Source: Allostella vacuolata (GTDB lineage: Bacteria > Pseudomonadota > Alphaproteobacteria > ATCC43930 > Allostellaceae). Taken from it: 64,000 nucleotides of DNA. Positions within the stretch are counted from its first letter, which is position 1, and every line of letters starts with the position of its first letter. This document shows, piece after piece, positions 25,294-33,736 of the stretch. The stretch is taken from contig AP019702.1 of assembly GCA_006739055.1 (NCBI GenBank), forward strand, positions 248,001 through 312,000. The letters run 5' to 3'. The notes beneath the pieces were generated by a model. That model did no database searches. It saw nothing but the letters and a program-made list of their open reading frames with translations, and was not told where the DNA came from. The position numbers and the translations under genes are program-made.

Positions 25294-26895
25294 TTGCCGA
25301 CCACGGCCTTCGACTATGTCGTCGTCGGGGCCGGTTCGGCGGGGTGCGTCCTCGCCAACCGGCTGTCCGCCGACCCGGCCGTTCGCGTCCTGCTGCTGGA
25401 GGCGGGCGGCCCCGACCGCAACTTCTGGCTCCGCCTGCCGGTCGGCTATTTCCGGACCATCTACGACGAGCGCTTCTCGCGCCTGTTCCGCACCGAGCCG
25501 TCCGAGGGCACAGGCGGGCGGCCCATCGTCTGGCCGCGCGGGCGCATCCTGGGCGGCTCCAGCTCGATCAACGGGCTGATCTTCATCCGCGGCCAGCACG
25601 AGGATTTCGACGACTGGGCCCGGCTCGGCGCCGCGGGCTGGTCCTATCGCGACGTGCTGCCCTGGTTCCGGCGGCTGGAGCGGTGGGAGGGCCCGCCCGA
25701 CCAGTATCGCGGCGCCCATGGCGAGCTCGGCGTGTCGCCCCTGCGCAACGAGAACCCGGCCTGCCGGGCCTGGGTCGAGGCGGCCCGGCAAGCGGGCCTG
25801 CCGGCCAACCCGGATTTCAACGGCGAGACCACCCATGGCGTCGGCGCCTACCAGCTCAGCATCCGCGACGGCTGGCGGGCGAGCGCGGCCGCCGCCTTCC
25901 TGGCTCCGGTGCGGACCCGCCCCAACCTGACGGTCGCGACCGGCGCCCTGGCGAGCCGGATCCTCGTCGAAGGACAGGCCGCGGTCGGCGTGGAGTGGCT
26001 GGAGGGGACGACGGTCCGCCGGGCACGGGCGGAACGGGAGGTGATCCTGTCCGCGGGCGCGCTCCAGTCGCCGCAGCTCCTGCAGCTCTCCGGCATCGGA
26101 CCGGCCGACCTGCTGCGCCGGCACGGCATCGCCGTGGTCGCCGACCTGCCGGGGGTGGGCGCCAACCTGCAGGACCACTACCAGGCCCGGACCATCGTCC
26201 GGCTGCGCGACCGGCTGTCGCTCAACGACCAGGTGCGCAGCCCGGTCGGGCTCGCCCGCATGGGGCTGGAATGGCTCTTCCGGGGCTCGGGGCCGCTGAC
26301 GGTCGGCGCGGGCCAGGTCGGCGGGGCCGCCTGCACCCGCTTCGCCGAGGGCGGCCGGCCGGACGTGCAGTTCAACGTCATGCCGCTGTCGGTCGACCGG
26401 CCCGGCACCCCGCTGCACCGCTACTCCGGATTCACCGCGTCCGTCTGGCAGTGCCATCCGCGCTCCCGCGGAACCCTCGCCATCACCTCGGCCGACCCGC
26501 GCGAGCAGCCCCGCATTGCGCCGGGATATTTCTCCGACCCGTATGACCGCCGGGTCATCGTCGAAGGGGTGCGGATGCTGCGGCACATCTACCGGCAGCC
26601 GGCCTTCCGCGGCCTGTGGACCGAGGAGGTGGTGCCCGGGGCCGCAGCGCAGACCGACGACGAGATCTTCGAGTTCGTGCGCACGACCGGCGGTACCGTC
26701 TTCCATTGCGTCGGGACCTGCCGGATGGGCACCGACGGCGACGCGGTGGTCGACCCGGCACTCCGGGTGCGCGGGGTGGACCGGCTGCGGGTGATCGACG
26801 CCTCGGTCATGCCGACGGTAACATCCGCCAACACCAACGCCGCCTCGCTGATGATCGGCGAGCGCGGCGCGGCCCTGGTGCTGGGAAGGGGGTGA
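25294..26895 (+). CDS. GMC family FAD-dependent oxidoreductase (choline dehydrogenase-like)
   Basis: The 533-residue flavoprotein has the FAD-binding DYVVVGAGSAGCVLANRLS at its N-terminus, the first GMC signature GRILGGSSSINGLIFIRG, and the second around GALQSPQLLQLSGIGP. C-terminal FHCVGTCRMG and VMPTVTSANTNAASLMIGE hold the active-site His and Asn of the family. It oxidises an alcohol to an aldehyde. The start is a TTG at 25294, three bases after the binding-protein stop; no in-frame ATG fits the family start. It probably acts on the compound imported by the preceding transporter. Confidence 0.92.
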   Translation: MPTTAFDYVVVGAGSAGCVLANRLSADPAVRVLLLEAGGPDRNFWLRLPVGYFRTIYDERFSRLFRTEPSEGTGGRPIVWPRGRILGGSSSINGLIFIRGQHEDFDDWARLGAAGWSYRDVLPWFRRLERWEGPPDQYRGAHGELGVSPLRNENPACRAWVEAARQAGLPANPDFNGETTHGVGAYQLSIRDGWRASAAAAFLAPVRTRPNLTVATGALASRILVEGQAAVGVEWLEGTTVRRARAEREVILSAGALQSPQLLQLSGIGPADLLRRHGIAVVADLPGVGANLQDHYQARTIVRLRDRLSLNDQVRSPVGLARMGLEWLFRGSGPLTVGAGQVGGAACTRFAEGGRPDVQFNVMPLSVDRPGTPLHRYSGFTASVWQCHPRSRGTLAITSADPREQPRIAPGYFSDPYDRRVIVEGVRMLRHIYRQPAFRGLWTEEVVPGAAAQTDDEIFEFVRTTGGTVFHCVGTCRMGTDGDAVVDPALRVRGVDRLRVIDASVMPTVTSANTNAASLMIGERGAALVLGRG

Positions 26896-26897
26896 CC

Positions 26898-27278
26898 ATG
26901 GCGGACGAGACCGACTGGCCGGATGGCCTCGCCGCGGCCGAGGAGCGGCTGCGCCGGGCGATCCTGGCGGCGGACGTGGCGATGCTGGAGGAACTGCTGG
27001 CCGACGACCTGCTGTTCGTCGACCAGACGGGCCGGGTGCTGACCCGCGAGATGGACCTGGACGCGCACCGTTCGGGCCGGCTCCGCCTCGACCGGGCCGA
27101 CTTCTCCGAGCAGGCGGTGCGCACCGCCGGCGACGCGGTGCTGGTCGTGCTCCGGGCCGAGCTGGCCGGAACCTGGGAGGGAACCCGGTTCGCCGGCGCC
27201 TGGCGCTACAGCCGCCTGTGGCGGCGGGCGGGCGGCGGCTGGCAGGTCGCGGCCGCCCATTGCAGCCAGATCGCCTGA
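26898..27278 (+). CDS. SnoaL-like/DUF4440 family protein
   Basis: The 126-residue protein has the NTF2-like cone fold pattern: an N-terminal helix pair (AAAEERLRRAILAADVAMLEELLADDLLFVDQTGRV) and a C-terminal AWRYSRLWRRAGGGWQVAAAHCSQI typical of DUF4440. Such proteins are small isomerases, cyclases or binding domains. It follows the GMC gene by two bases with GAAGGGGG as ribosome site, so it is last in the GntR-linked operon and may process the same substrate. Confidence 0.87.
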   Translation: MADETDWPDGLAAAEERLRRAILAADVAMLEELLADDLLFVDQTGRVLTREMDLDAHRSGRLRLDRADFSEQAVRTAGDAVLVVLRAELAGTWEGTRFAGAWRYSRLWRRAGGGWQVAAAHCSQIA

Positions 27279-27408
27279 CGGGATCGGGCAACGAGATCGC
27301 CCGCCGCCGCCATTGCGGGCTTGCGCCCGGGCGGGCCGGCGGGATTGAATCGCCGGCGATCGCCCGCGCTTCGGCCGGGCACGCGGTTCATTCCCCGGGG
27401 AGCTACAG

Positions 27409-28005
27409 ATGAGATTCGTTTTCGCGATCGGCACGGCCGCCCTGGCCGGGCTGCTGCCGGCCGTCGCCCAGGCCCATACCGGCGTCGACCATGCGGCCGG
27501 GTTCGCCCACGGCTTCGCCCATCCGGTGGGCGGGCTCGACCATGTGCTGGCGATGGTGCTGGTCGGCGTGCTGGCCTTCCAGCTCGGCGGTCGCGCCCTG
27601 TGGGCGGTGCCGGCCGCCTTCGTCGCGGTGATGGCGGCCGGCGGCGGGCTCGGCGTCGCCGGGATCGAGGTGCCATTGGTCGAGGCCGGCATCGCGCTGT
27701 CGATCGTCGCCCTGGGCGTGGTCGTGGCGGCCGGCGTGCGCTGGCCGCTGGCCGCCGCCATGGGCATGGTCGGCTTCTTCGCCGTCTTCCACGGCTATGC
27801 GCACGGGGCGGAGATGCCGGCCGATGCCGGCGGCCTCGGCTATGCCGCGGGCTTCCTGCTGGCGACGGCGCTGCTGCACCTGGCCGGCGTGGCGGTCGGC
27901 TTCGCGGTCGCCCGGGCGACCGCGGGGCGCGGGGCCGCGCTGGTGCGTTCGGCCGGGGGCGCCGCTGCGCTGGCGGGCGTGGCGATCCTGACCGGGCTGA
28001 TCTGA
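27409..28005 (+). CDS. HupE/UreJ family nickel/cobalt transporter
   Basis: The 198-residue membrane protein has a signal peptide (about 1-22), then the family motif HPVGGLDHVLAMVLVG, with earlier His residues (HTGVDHAAGFAHGFAH) that may bind metal, and a second FHGYAHGAEMP. About six membrane segments follow. HupE/UreJ proteins import nickel or cobalt. No urease or hydrogenase genes are in the window. The 130-base upstream leader has a GCCGGCG/CGCCGGC hairpin (27335-27357) of unknown role. Confidence 0.88.
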   Translation: MRFVFAIGTAALAGLLPAVAQAHTGVDHAAGFAHGFAHPVGGLDHVLAMVLVGVLAFQLGGRALWAVPAAFVAVMAAGGGLGVAGIEVPLVEAGIALSIVALGVVVAAGVRWPLAAAMGMVGFFAVFHGYAHGAEMPADAGGLGYAAGFLLATALLHLAGVAVGFAVARATAGRGAALVRSAGGAAALAGVAILTGLI

Positions 28006-28017
28006 GCGGGGAGGGCC

Positions 28018-28040
28018 GGGCGCCGCCGTCAGTCGGCGGC
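28018..28040. terminator. Hairpin between convergent hupE-like gene and ggt
   Basis: GCCGCCG (28022-28028) and CGGCGGC (28034-28040) pair around TCAGT, which holds the ggt stop codon. There is no T-run, so its role is inferred from position. Confidence 0.35.
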
Positions 28041-29717
28041 GGCGCCGTCCCGTCGCGGGTCGGCCGCGCCGGTCCAGCCGGCCGGCGTGCGGGCGATGCC
28101 GGCAAGCCCGCTCTGCATGCGGACCGTCGTCACCTGATGGCCGAGCGCGCCCAGCGCCTCGGCCAGGCCGGCGGCCGGCGTGTCCGACTCGAGTTCGCTC
28201 GGACCGTTGGCATTGTGCCAGTGCGGCTGGGCGAGTGCTGCGGCGATGTCGAGGTTCCAGGCGAGCACGCCCAGTTCCGCCTGCGCCAAGTAGCTCGGGA
28301 TGCGCACCCCGCCGGCGGCGCCGATCGCCAGCATGGGCGCCCCGTCCGGGCCGAAGGCGATGGTCGGCGCCATTGCGGTATAGGGCCGCTTGCCGGGCGC
28401 CATGCGGTTGACCGCGGGCCGCCCCTCGCGCTCCGGCTGGCTGGCGAAGTTGATCAGCGCGTTGTTGAGGAAGAGGCCGCCGACCGCGATCCCGGAGCCG
28501 AAATAGAGGTTGATGGTGGTGGTCATGGAGACGATGCGGCCGTCGCCGTCGACCACCGCCAGATGGCTGGTGGTGGTCTCGCCCCACGGCTCCGAGGGGG
28601 CGATGTCGGCACGGCGCCCGGGCGGGGCGCCGGCCGCGGCCCGCCCCATCGTTGCATCCTCGCGGATCAGGCCGGCGCGCTGGCGCAGGTAGCCGCGGTC
28701 GACCAGGCCCGCCGTCGGTACATGCTCGAAATCCGGGTCGCCCACATGCAGGAAGCGGTCGGCATAGGCGAGCCGGCTCGCCTCCAGGAACAGGTGCGCG
28801 GCCGCCGCGCTGCCGGGCGCCTGGCGGGCGATGCCGCGCTCGCCCGCCATCGCCAGGACCTGCAGGGTCACGATGCCGCCATAGGACGGCGGCGGCATGG
28901 TGCACAGCCGGTGGGCCAGGGCCTCGGCGCACAGCGGGTCGCGTTCGCGCGGGCGATAGGTGGCGAGGTCGGCCTCGGTCAGGAAGCCCGGAACCTCGTC
29001 GGCGGCAACCGCCGCCACGATCGCCTGGGCCAGCTCGCCATGGCGCAGGGCATCGGCGCCCTCGGCCGCGAGCCGGCGCAGGGTGGCGGCCTGGGCCAGG
29101 TTGCGCACCGGCGTGCCGACCGGCCGGGGGTTGCCCTCGGCGTCGAACCACTCCGCCCGCAGCGCCGGATCGGCCAGGCGCCGGCCCCGGGGCGTCGACA
29201 GCGCGTAGTGCAGGTAGGGCGGCATCGGGAAGCCCTCCTCGGCCGCCCGGATCGCCGGCGCGAAAAGGCTGGCCCAGGGCAGCCGGCCCTCCTGCCCGTG
29301 CAGCTCCGCCAGCAGGGGCACCGCCCCCGGCACGCCGACCGCGCGGCCCGAAAAGCGCACGCGGTCGATCGGCAGCTGGCTTCCGTCGGCATCGGTGGTC
29401 AGGCTGGCGGTCGCCCGGGCCGGCTGGGCGGCCACGCCGTCGAAGGCGCGCACCCGGCGCTGCCCGGGGTCCCACAGCAGGACGAAGGCGCCGCCGCCGA
29501 TGCCCGATGCGTGCGGCTCCACCACCGACAGCGTCATCTGCACCGCGACCGCGGCGTCGACCGCGTTGCCCCCGGCATCCAGCATCGCCTTGCCGGCGGC
29601 CGATGCCAGGGGGTGGGCGGACGCCACGACCGGCCGCTCCGCGGCCTGGGCGGGCCATTCCCGGGCCAGAGCGGCCAGGAGCAGCAGGGCAAGGATGGAA
29701 AGGCGACGGACCGGCAT
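28029..29717 (-). CDS. ggt: Gamma-glutamyltransferase
   Basis: The 562-residue protein has a signal peptide (cleavage near AQA-AER, residue 26) and a gamma-glutamyltranspeptidase fold. The N-terminal ASAHPLASAAGKAMLDAGGNAVDAAVA and the autocatalytic cleavage site GETTTSHLAV, where the nucleophile Thr begins the small subunit, are clear. The lid-side GGVRIPSY region is also present. It cleaves glutathione and other gamma-glutamyl compounds in the periplasm. The start is the ATG at 29715-29717. It is convergent with the hupE-like gene. Confidence 0.92.
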   Translation of the reverse strand: MPVRRLSILALLLLAALAREWPAQAAERPVVASAHPLASAAGKAMLDAGGNAVDAAVAVQMTLSVVEPHASGIGGGAFVLLWDPGQRRVRAFDGVAAQPARATASLTTDADGSQLPIDRVRFSGRAVGVPGAVPLLAELHGQEGRLPWASLFAPAIRAAEEGFPMPPYLHYALSTPRGRRLADPALRAEWFDAEGNPRPVGTPVRNLAQAATLRRLAAEGADALRHGELAQAIVAAVAADEVPGFLTEADLATYRPRERDPLCAEALAHRLCTMPPPSYGGIVTLQVLAMAGERGIARQAPGSAAAAHLFLEASRLAYADRFLHVGDPDFEHVPTAGLVDRGYLRQRAGLIREDATMGRAAAGAPPGRRADIAPSEPWGETTTSHLAVVDGDGRIVSMTTTINLYFGSGIAVGGLFLNNALINFASQPEREGRPAVNRMAPGKRPYTAMAPTIAFGPDGAPMLAIGAAGGVRIPSYLAQAELGVLAWNLDIAAALAQPHWHNANGPSELESDTPAAGLAEALGALGHQVTTVRMQSGLAGIARTPAGWTGAADPRRDGAAAD

Positions 29718-29788
29718 GGGCTGCCCCCGAATCGCGGGATGGATGCCAGCATGTTCCTGCACCCCGGCGCGTCCGGCGGCAAGCGGGT

Positions 29789-30598
29789 TCAGGGCTTCAG
29801 CTTGTAGCCGGTCCGGAAGAGGTGGTGGCAGGCGGCCCACAGGGCCAGGTTGGCGCCCGCCAGGACGAGGTAGCCTATCGTCCGGTCGCCGTCGGCATGG
29901 CCGATGAAGCCGGCCCGGAAGCCGTCGATCATGTAGAAGAACGGGTTCAGGTGGGCGATGAAGGCCCATTCCGCCGGCAGCCGCTCGACCGAGTAGAAGG
30001 TGCCGGAGAGGAAGGCGAGCGGCGTCACCACGAAGTTGGTGACCGCGGAGATGTGGTCGAACTTCTCCGACCACAGGCCGGCCAGGATGCCGATCAGGGC
30101 CAGCATCAGGGCGCCGGCCGCGGCGTGGAAGACGATCGCGAGCGGGTCCACCACCGGCAGGTGGACGAAGAGCATCATCGCCAGCCCGACCGCCAGGCCC
30201 ACCACCAGCCCGCGGGTCATGCCGCCCAGCGCGAAGCCGGCGGTCAGGACGGCCGGCGACAGCGGCGGCATCAGCAGGTCGACGACGCTGCCCTGGACCT
30301 TGGCGACGACCAGCGACGACGAGGTGTTGGCGAAGCCGTTCTGGACGATCGCCATCATGACCAGCCCCGGGGCCAGGAACTGGATGTACGGCACGCCGCC
30401 CACCAGCCGGTCGCTGCCGCCCAGCGCCAGGGCGAACACGGCCAGGAACAGCAGGGTGGTCACCAGGGGCGCCATCACCGTCTGGGTGGCGATCTTGGCG
30501 AACCGCATCACCTCCTTGCGGTAGAGGGACCACAGACCGCGCAGGTTGCGGCCGGAATAGGGGCGCCAGGCGCCCGCATCCGGCGGGACGAGGCTCAT
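29789..30598 (-). CDS. ABC-2 type transporter permease
   Basis: The 269-residue permease has six membrane segments and the ABC-2 pattern seen in NodJ/DrrB-like proteins: WSLYRKEVMRFAKIATQTVMAPLVTTLLFLAVFALALG near the start and FLSGTFYSVERLPAEWAFIAHLNPFFYMIDGFR late. Exporters of this type need an ATPase, but none is next to it. The start ATG overlaps the stop of the upstream MscS-like gene (ATGA), so the two are translationally coupled. The substrate is unknown. Confidence 0.88.
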   Translation of the reverse strand: MSLVPPDAGAWRPYSGRNLRGLWSLYRKEVMRFAKIATQTVMAPLVTTLLFLAVFALALGGSDRLVGGVPYIQFLAPGLVMMAIVQNGFANTSSSLVVAKVQGSVVDLLMPPLSPAVLTAGFALGGMTRGLVVGLAVGLAMMLFVHLPVVDPLAIVFHAAAGALMLALIGILAGLWSEKFDHISAVTNFVVTPLAFLSGTFYSVERLPAEWAFIAHLNPFFYMIDGFRAGFIGHADGDRTIGYLVLAGANLALWAACHHLFRTGYKLKP

Positions 30599-32880
30599 GG
30601 GCCGGCCGGCCGGGGCGCCGCCTCGGCCTCCGGCGCCGCGATGGCGCCGCGCCGCGTCGTCGCGTCGCCGACCACCACCTGGTGCGGGAAGGGGATCTCG
30701 ATGCCGCTGTCGTCGAAGGCCTGCTTCATGCGGCGGTTGAACTCCCGGCCGATGGTCCATTGCTTGCCGGGCGGCGTGCGGATGCGGGCACGAATGATGA
30801 TCGCGCTGTCGGCGAACCGCTCGACCCCCAGCATCTCGAGCGGCGCGGAGATCATGCCGGCGAAGGCCGGGTCGCCCCGCATCTCTTCCTCGATGCGGGC
30901 CAGCACCTGCATCGCCTGGGTGATGTTGGTGGAATAGGACACGTTGGCATCGATCACCGCGAAGCTGAAGTCGCGGGTCATGTTCTTGACGCTGGCGACG
31001 TTCGAGAACGGGATGGTGTGGACGGCGCCGGTCAGGTCGCGCAGGCGCATGGTGCGGATGCTGAGGCCCTCGACCACGCCGCTGCGACCGTCCACCTCGA
31101 CCACGTCGCCGATGTTGATGGTGCCCTCGACCAGGATGAACAGGCCGGTGATGACGTCCTTGACCAGGGCGTTGGCGCCGAAGGCGACCGCGATGCCGAT
31201 GATCGAGGCGCCGGCCAGCAGCGGCGCGATGTTGATGCCGATCTCCGACAGGGCGACCAGGATGAAGATGGTGGCCAGCACGACCATGGCGACGTTGCGC
31301 ACCAGCGGCAGGAAGGTGCGCAGGCGCATGGCGCTGCCGGCCGTCGGCGCCTGCCGTGACAGGCGGCGGAGCGTGCGCTCGATGACCCGGTCGACCACCT
31401 CCCAGACGAACAGCGCCAGCAGGCCGACGACCACGATCGACACCATCCCGCCGATCAGCCGCTGCCCGAACGCAGAGGACAGCCAGTCGAGCGAGCGCAG
31501 GCCCCAGGCCTGGAGCAGCAGGATGACGGCGACCAGGGCGATGGCGGCCGAGGCGACGATGCCGACGATCGCCATGTAGCGGTTGGCCCGGGCCTCGATG
31601 TTGGGGAACTCGCGGGCCAGGGCCGGCGCGACCGCGAAGACCCGCCGGATGAGGCGCCGCGCCGTGGATTGCGCCAGCACGGCCAGCGCGATGATCAGGA
31701 TCGACAGGGCCGAGGCGCGCAGCACGAAGGCGAAGCCGCTCGGGATCTGGAACAGCCAGACGACGGCCAGCATCGCCACATAGGCCAGCGCCAGCATGTG
31801 CCAGGTCTCGGCCAGCCAGCCGCACAGGGCCGACGCCATCTGTGGCCGGGCGGGGTCGGCGGCCGGCTCGGGGCGCAGCCAGTCCGACACCGCGGTCCGG
31901 TTCTGCAGGATGAAGACCACGGCCAGCCCGGCCAGCACCAGCCCCAGCACGCGCTCGACCAGTTGGTAGATCGAGATCGGCAGGCCGAGCAGGAAGGCGA
32001 TGTCGAGCGCCGCGAAGCCGTAGATGCCGAGCGCGACGAAACGCCGGACCCAGATCATCACGTAGTTCGCCGACTCGTCGCCGAGCGGCAGCAGCCGGAG
32101 GCCGGGCGCATCCGGCATCAGCATGGCGCGGGCGAGCGCCGCCACCACCCCGGCCAGCACCACCGCGCGGACCACGGTCAGGCTGACGAAGCGGGCCGCG
32201 AAGTCGACCGGCAGCAGGGCCAGCGCGCCCAGCGCGATGCCGGCGAAGGCCGCCACCGGTATCAGTTCGACGAAGGCGCGCAGGAAGGCGTAGGGCAGGC
32301 GACGCAGCCGGGTGGTGGCATGGCGGCCCGCGATCGCACGGCGCGGCCGGCGCATGCCCCACCATGCGACCACCTCGACCAGCATGGCGGCGCCGAAGAC
32401 GATCGTCAGTTCGAGCAGGATGTCGAGCCAGCGCGCGCGGCTCTCGGGATTGTCGATCTGGTCGACCAGCCAGTCGGCCAGGCCGGGCAGGTTGGCGGCC
32501 AGGATCCCGGCATCGATGACCGCCCGCACCACGGCATCGGCCGCCTGGGCGAACTGCGCCAGCACGGCTTCCCCGCTCGACGGGTCGGGCTGCGCCGCTG
32601 CCGGCGGGGCGGCCGACCGGGCGGCCTGGGACAGCAGGCGCAGCTGCTGGATCAGCTCCGCGCGGCGCGCCGGGTCCTCCAGCGCCTTGGCCAGGCGCTC
32701 GACCTCCTCGGCCGACGGGCGGGCCGGGTCGGCCGCGGCTTCGGTCTTGGTCGTGCCCAGTCCGAGCATCGCCGGCGGAACCTGGGCGGCCGCCGGCAAC
32801 GCCGCCAGGAGCAAGCTCCAGGCGAGCAGGGCGGCCAGAAGCAGGAACGGGTACCGGGGCATCGGGAGGCGGGACGACAT
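30595..32880 (-). CDS. Large MscS-type mechanosensitive channel (YbiO-like)
   Basis: The 761-residue protein has a signal peptide (about 1-33), a periplasmic helical part (about 34-145), around ten membrane segments and a C-terminal MscS core. The pore helix region GIAVAFGANALVKDVITGLFILVEGTINIGDVVEVDG and the beta domain (IPFSNVASVKNMTRDFSFAVID) are clear. It should open under membrane tension to release solutes. Size and layout fit the YbiO/MscM group rather than small MscS. It lies 34 bases downstream of the LysE gene and is coupled to the ABC-2 permease. Confidence 0.9.
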   Translation of the reverse strand: MSSRLPMPRYPFLLLAALLAWSLLLAALPAAAQVPPAMLGLGTTKTEAAADPARPSAEEVERLAKALEDPARRAELIQQLRLLSQAARSAAPPAAAQPDPSSGEAVLAQFAQAADAVVRAVIDAGILAANLPGLADWLVDQIDNPESRARWLDILLELTIVFGAAMLVEVVAWWGMRRPRRAIAGRHATTRLRRLPYAFLRAFVELIPVAAFAGIALGALALLPVDFAARFVSLTVVRAVVLAGVVAALARAMLMPDAPGLRLLPLGDESANYVMIWVRRFVALGIYGFAALDIAFLLGLPISIYQLVERVLGLVLAGLAVVFILQNRTAVSDWLRPEPAADPARPQMASALCGWLAETWHMLALAYVAMLAVVWLFQIPSGFAFVLRASALSILIIALAVLAQSTARRLIRRVFAVAPALAREFPNIEARANRYMAIVGIVASAAIALVAVILLLQAWGLRSLDWLSSAFGQRLIGGMVSIVVVGLLALFVWEVVDRVIERTLRRLSRQAPTAGSAMRLRTFLPLVRNVAMVVLATIFILVALSEIGINIAPLLAGASIIGIAVAFGANALVKDVITGLFILVEGTINIGDVVEVDGRSGVVEGLSIRTMRLRDLTGAVHTIPFSNVASVKNMTRDFSFAVIDANVSYSTNITQAMQVLARIEEEMRGDPAFAGMISAPLEMLGVERFADSAIIIRARIRTPPGKQWTIGREFNRRMKQAFDDSGIEIPFPHQVVVGDATTRRGAIAAPEAEAAPRPAGP

Positions 32881-32914
32881 CAGGAATCCGTGGCGCGGGC
32901 AGGAGCGGTCCCGG

Positions 32915-33631
32915 TCAGTCGAGCGGCGACCAGGGCGTCATGGTAAGCAGCAGGAACAGCGCGAACGCGATCAGGATCGCGCCCGAGGTGCGCGACACCC
33001 AGACCAGGTGCATCTCGCGGACGCGGTGGCGGATGCCGCCCGCGATCGCGCAGAGCAGGAACCACCAGGCGAGCGAGCCGGCGAAGACGCCGGCCACCAG
33101 CATGCCCGCCCCACCCCACGTCGCCTCCGTACCGGACAGGCCGGCGGCGGAGAACACCCCGGCGAAGGCGAGGATGGTGATCGGGTTGGTGACCGTCAGG
33201 ACGAAGGTCGACGCGAAGGCCCCGGCCAGGCTGTCGCCGCTGATCGGGGCGGGCGTGGTGTCGCGGGCGCCGATGATCGCCCGCCCGCCGATGAAGAGCA
33301 GGAACGCCGCCCCGACCGCCTTCAGCCAGCTCTGGTGGCCGATCAGGAAGTCCGAGATGACGGTCAGGCCGAAGGCCGCGACGATGCCGAACAGGGCATC
33401 GGCCACCGCCGCTCCCAGCCCCGACACGAAGCCGTAGACCGGTCCCTCGAAGATCGTGCGGCGGACGCACAGGACGCCTACCGGGCCGACCGGGGCGGCG
33501 ATCACGATCCCGGCGATGATTCCCTTGAGAAAGAAGATGGTGAGTAGGGACAGATGCTGCTCCCGCCTGGCTGGCCATCGGACGATCGCCGCAGGGACGG
33601 TCCCGGCGCGGCAGCGATGGGACAGTCCCAT
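32915..33631 (-). CDS. LysE/RhtB family exporter
   Basis: The 238-residue membrane protein has six segments and the LysE opening FFLKGIIAGIVIAAPVGPVGVLCVRRTIFEG. A central FVLTVTNPITILAFAGVFSA matches the family. These proteins export amino acids or related compounds. The start is uncertain: ATG 33629-33631 gives an unusual polar leader of about 27 residues, whereas the family normally begins near LSLLTIFFL, where a CTG with GGGAG upstream could serve. It is divergent from an NMT1-type importer. Confidence 0.85.
   Translation of the reverse strand: MGLSHRCRAGTVPAAIVRWPARREQHLSLLTIFFLKGIIAGIVIAAPVGPVGVLCVRRTIFEGPVYGFVSGLGAAVADALFGIVAAFGLTVISDFLIGHQSWLKAVGAAFLLFIGGRAIIGARDTTPAPISGDSLAGAFASTFVLTVTNPITILAFAGVFSAAGLSGTEATWGGAGMLVAGVFAGSLAWWFLLCAIAGGIRHRVREMHLVWVSRTSGAILIAFALFLLLTMTPWSPLD
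33594..33631. promoter_or_regulatory. Two GGGAC-N-GTCCC inverted repeats between divergent genes
   Basis: GGGACGGTCCC (33594-33604) and GGGACAGTCCC (33619-33629, extending to a 15-base palindrome 33617-33631) are 25 bases apart, between the lysE-like gene and the NMT1-type importer. Paired, evenly spaced palindromes in a divergent gap fit binding sites for a dimeric regulator; none is encoded beside them. The second overlaps the first possible lysE start. Confidence 0.5.
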
Positions 33632-33736
33632 AAGCGGCGGCGCGCCGGAACGCAACGGCGCCGGCCGCCGCATGGCGTTGACGATCGCCGCCTGCGGCCG
33701 ATAGCTTGCCCCCGCCGCGAACGGGGGGAGAACAAG

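Noticed and set aside
27279-27408. Metal or cobalamin riboswitch upstream of the HupE/UreJ gene
   Set aside because: Only one G+C hairpin is visible; the conserved cores of cobalamin or NiCo riboswitches were not found.
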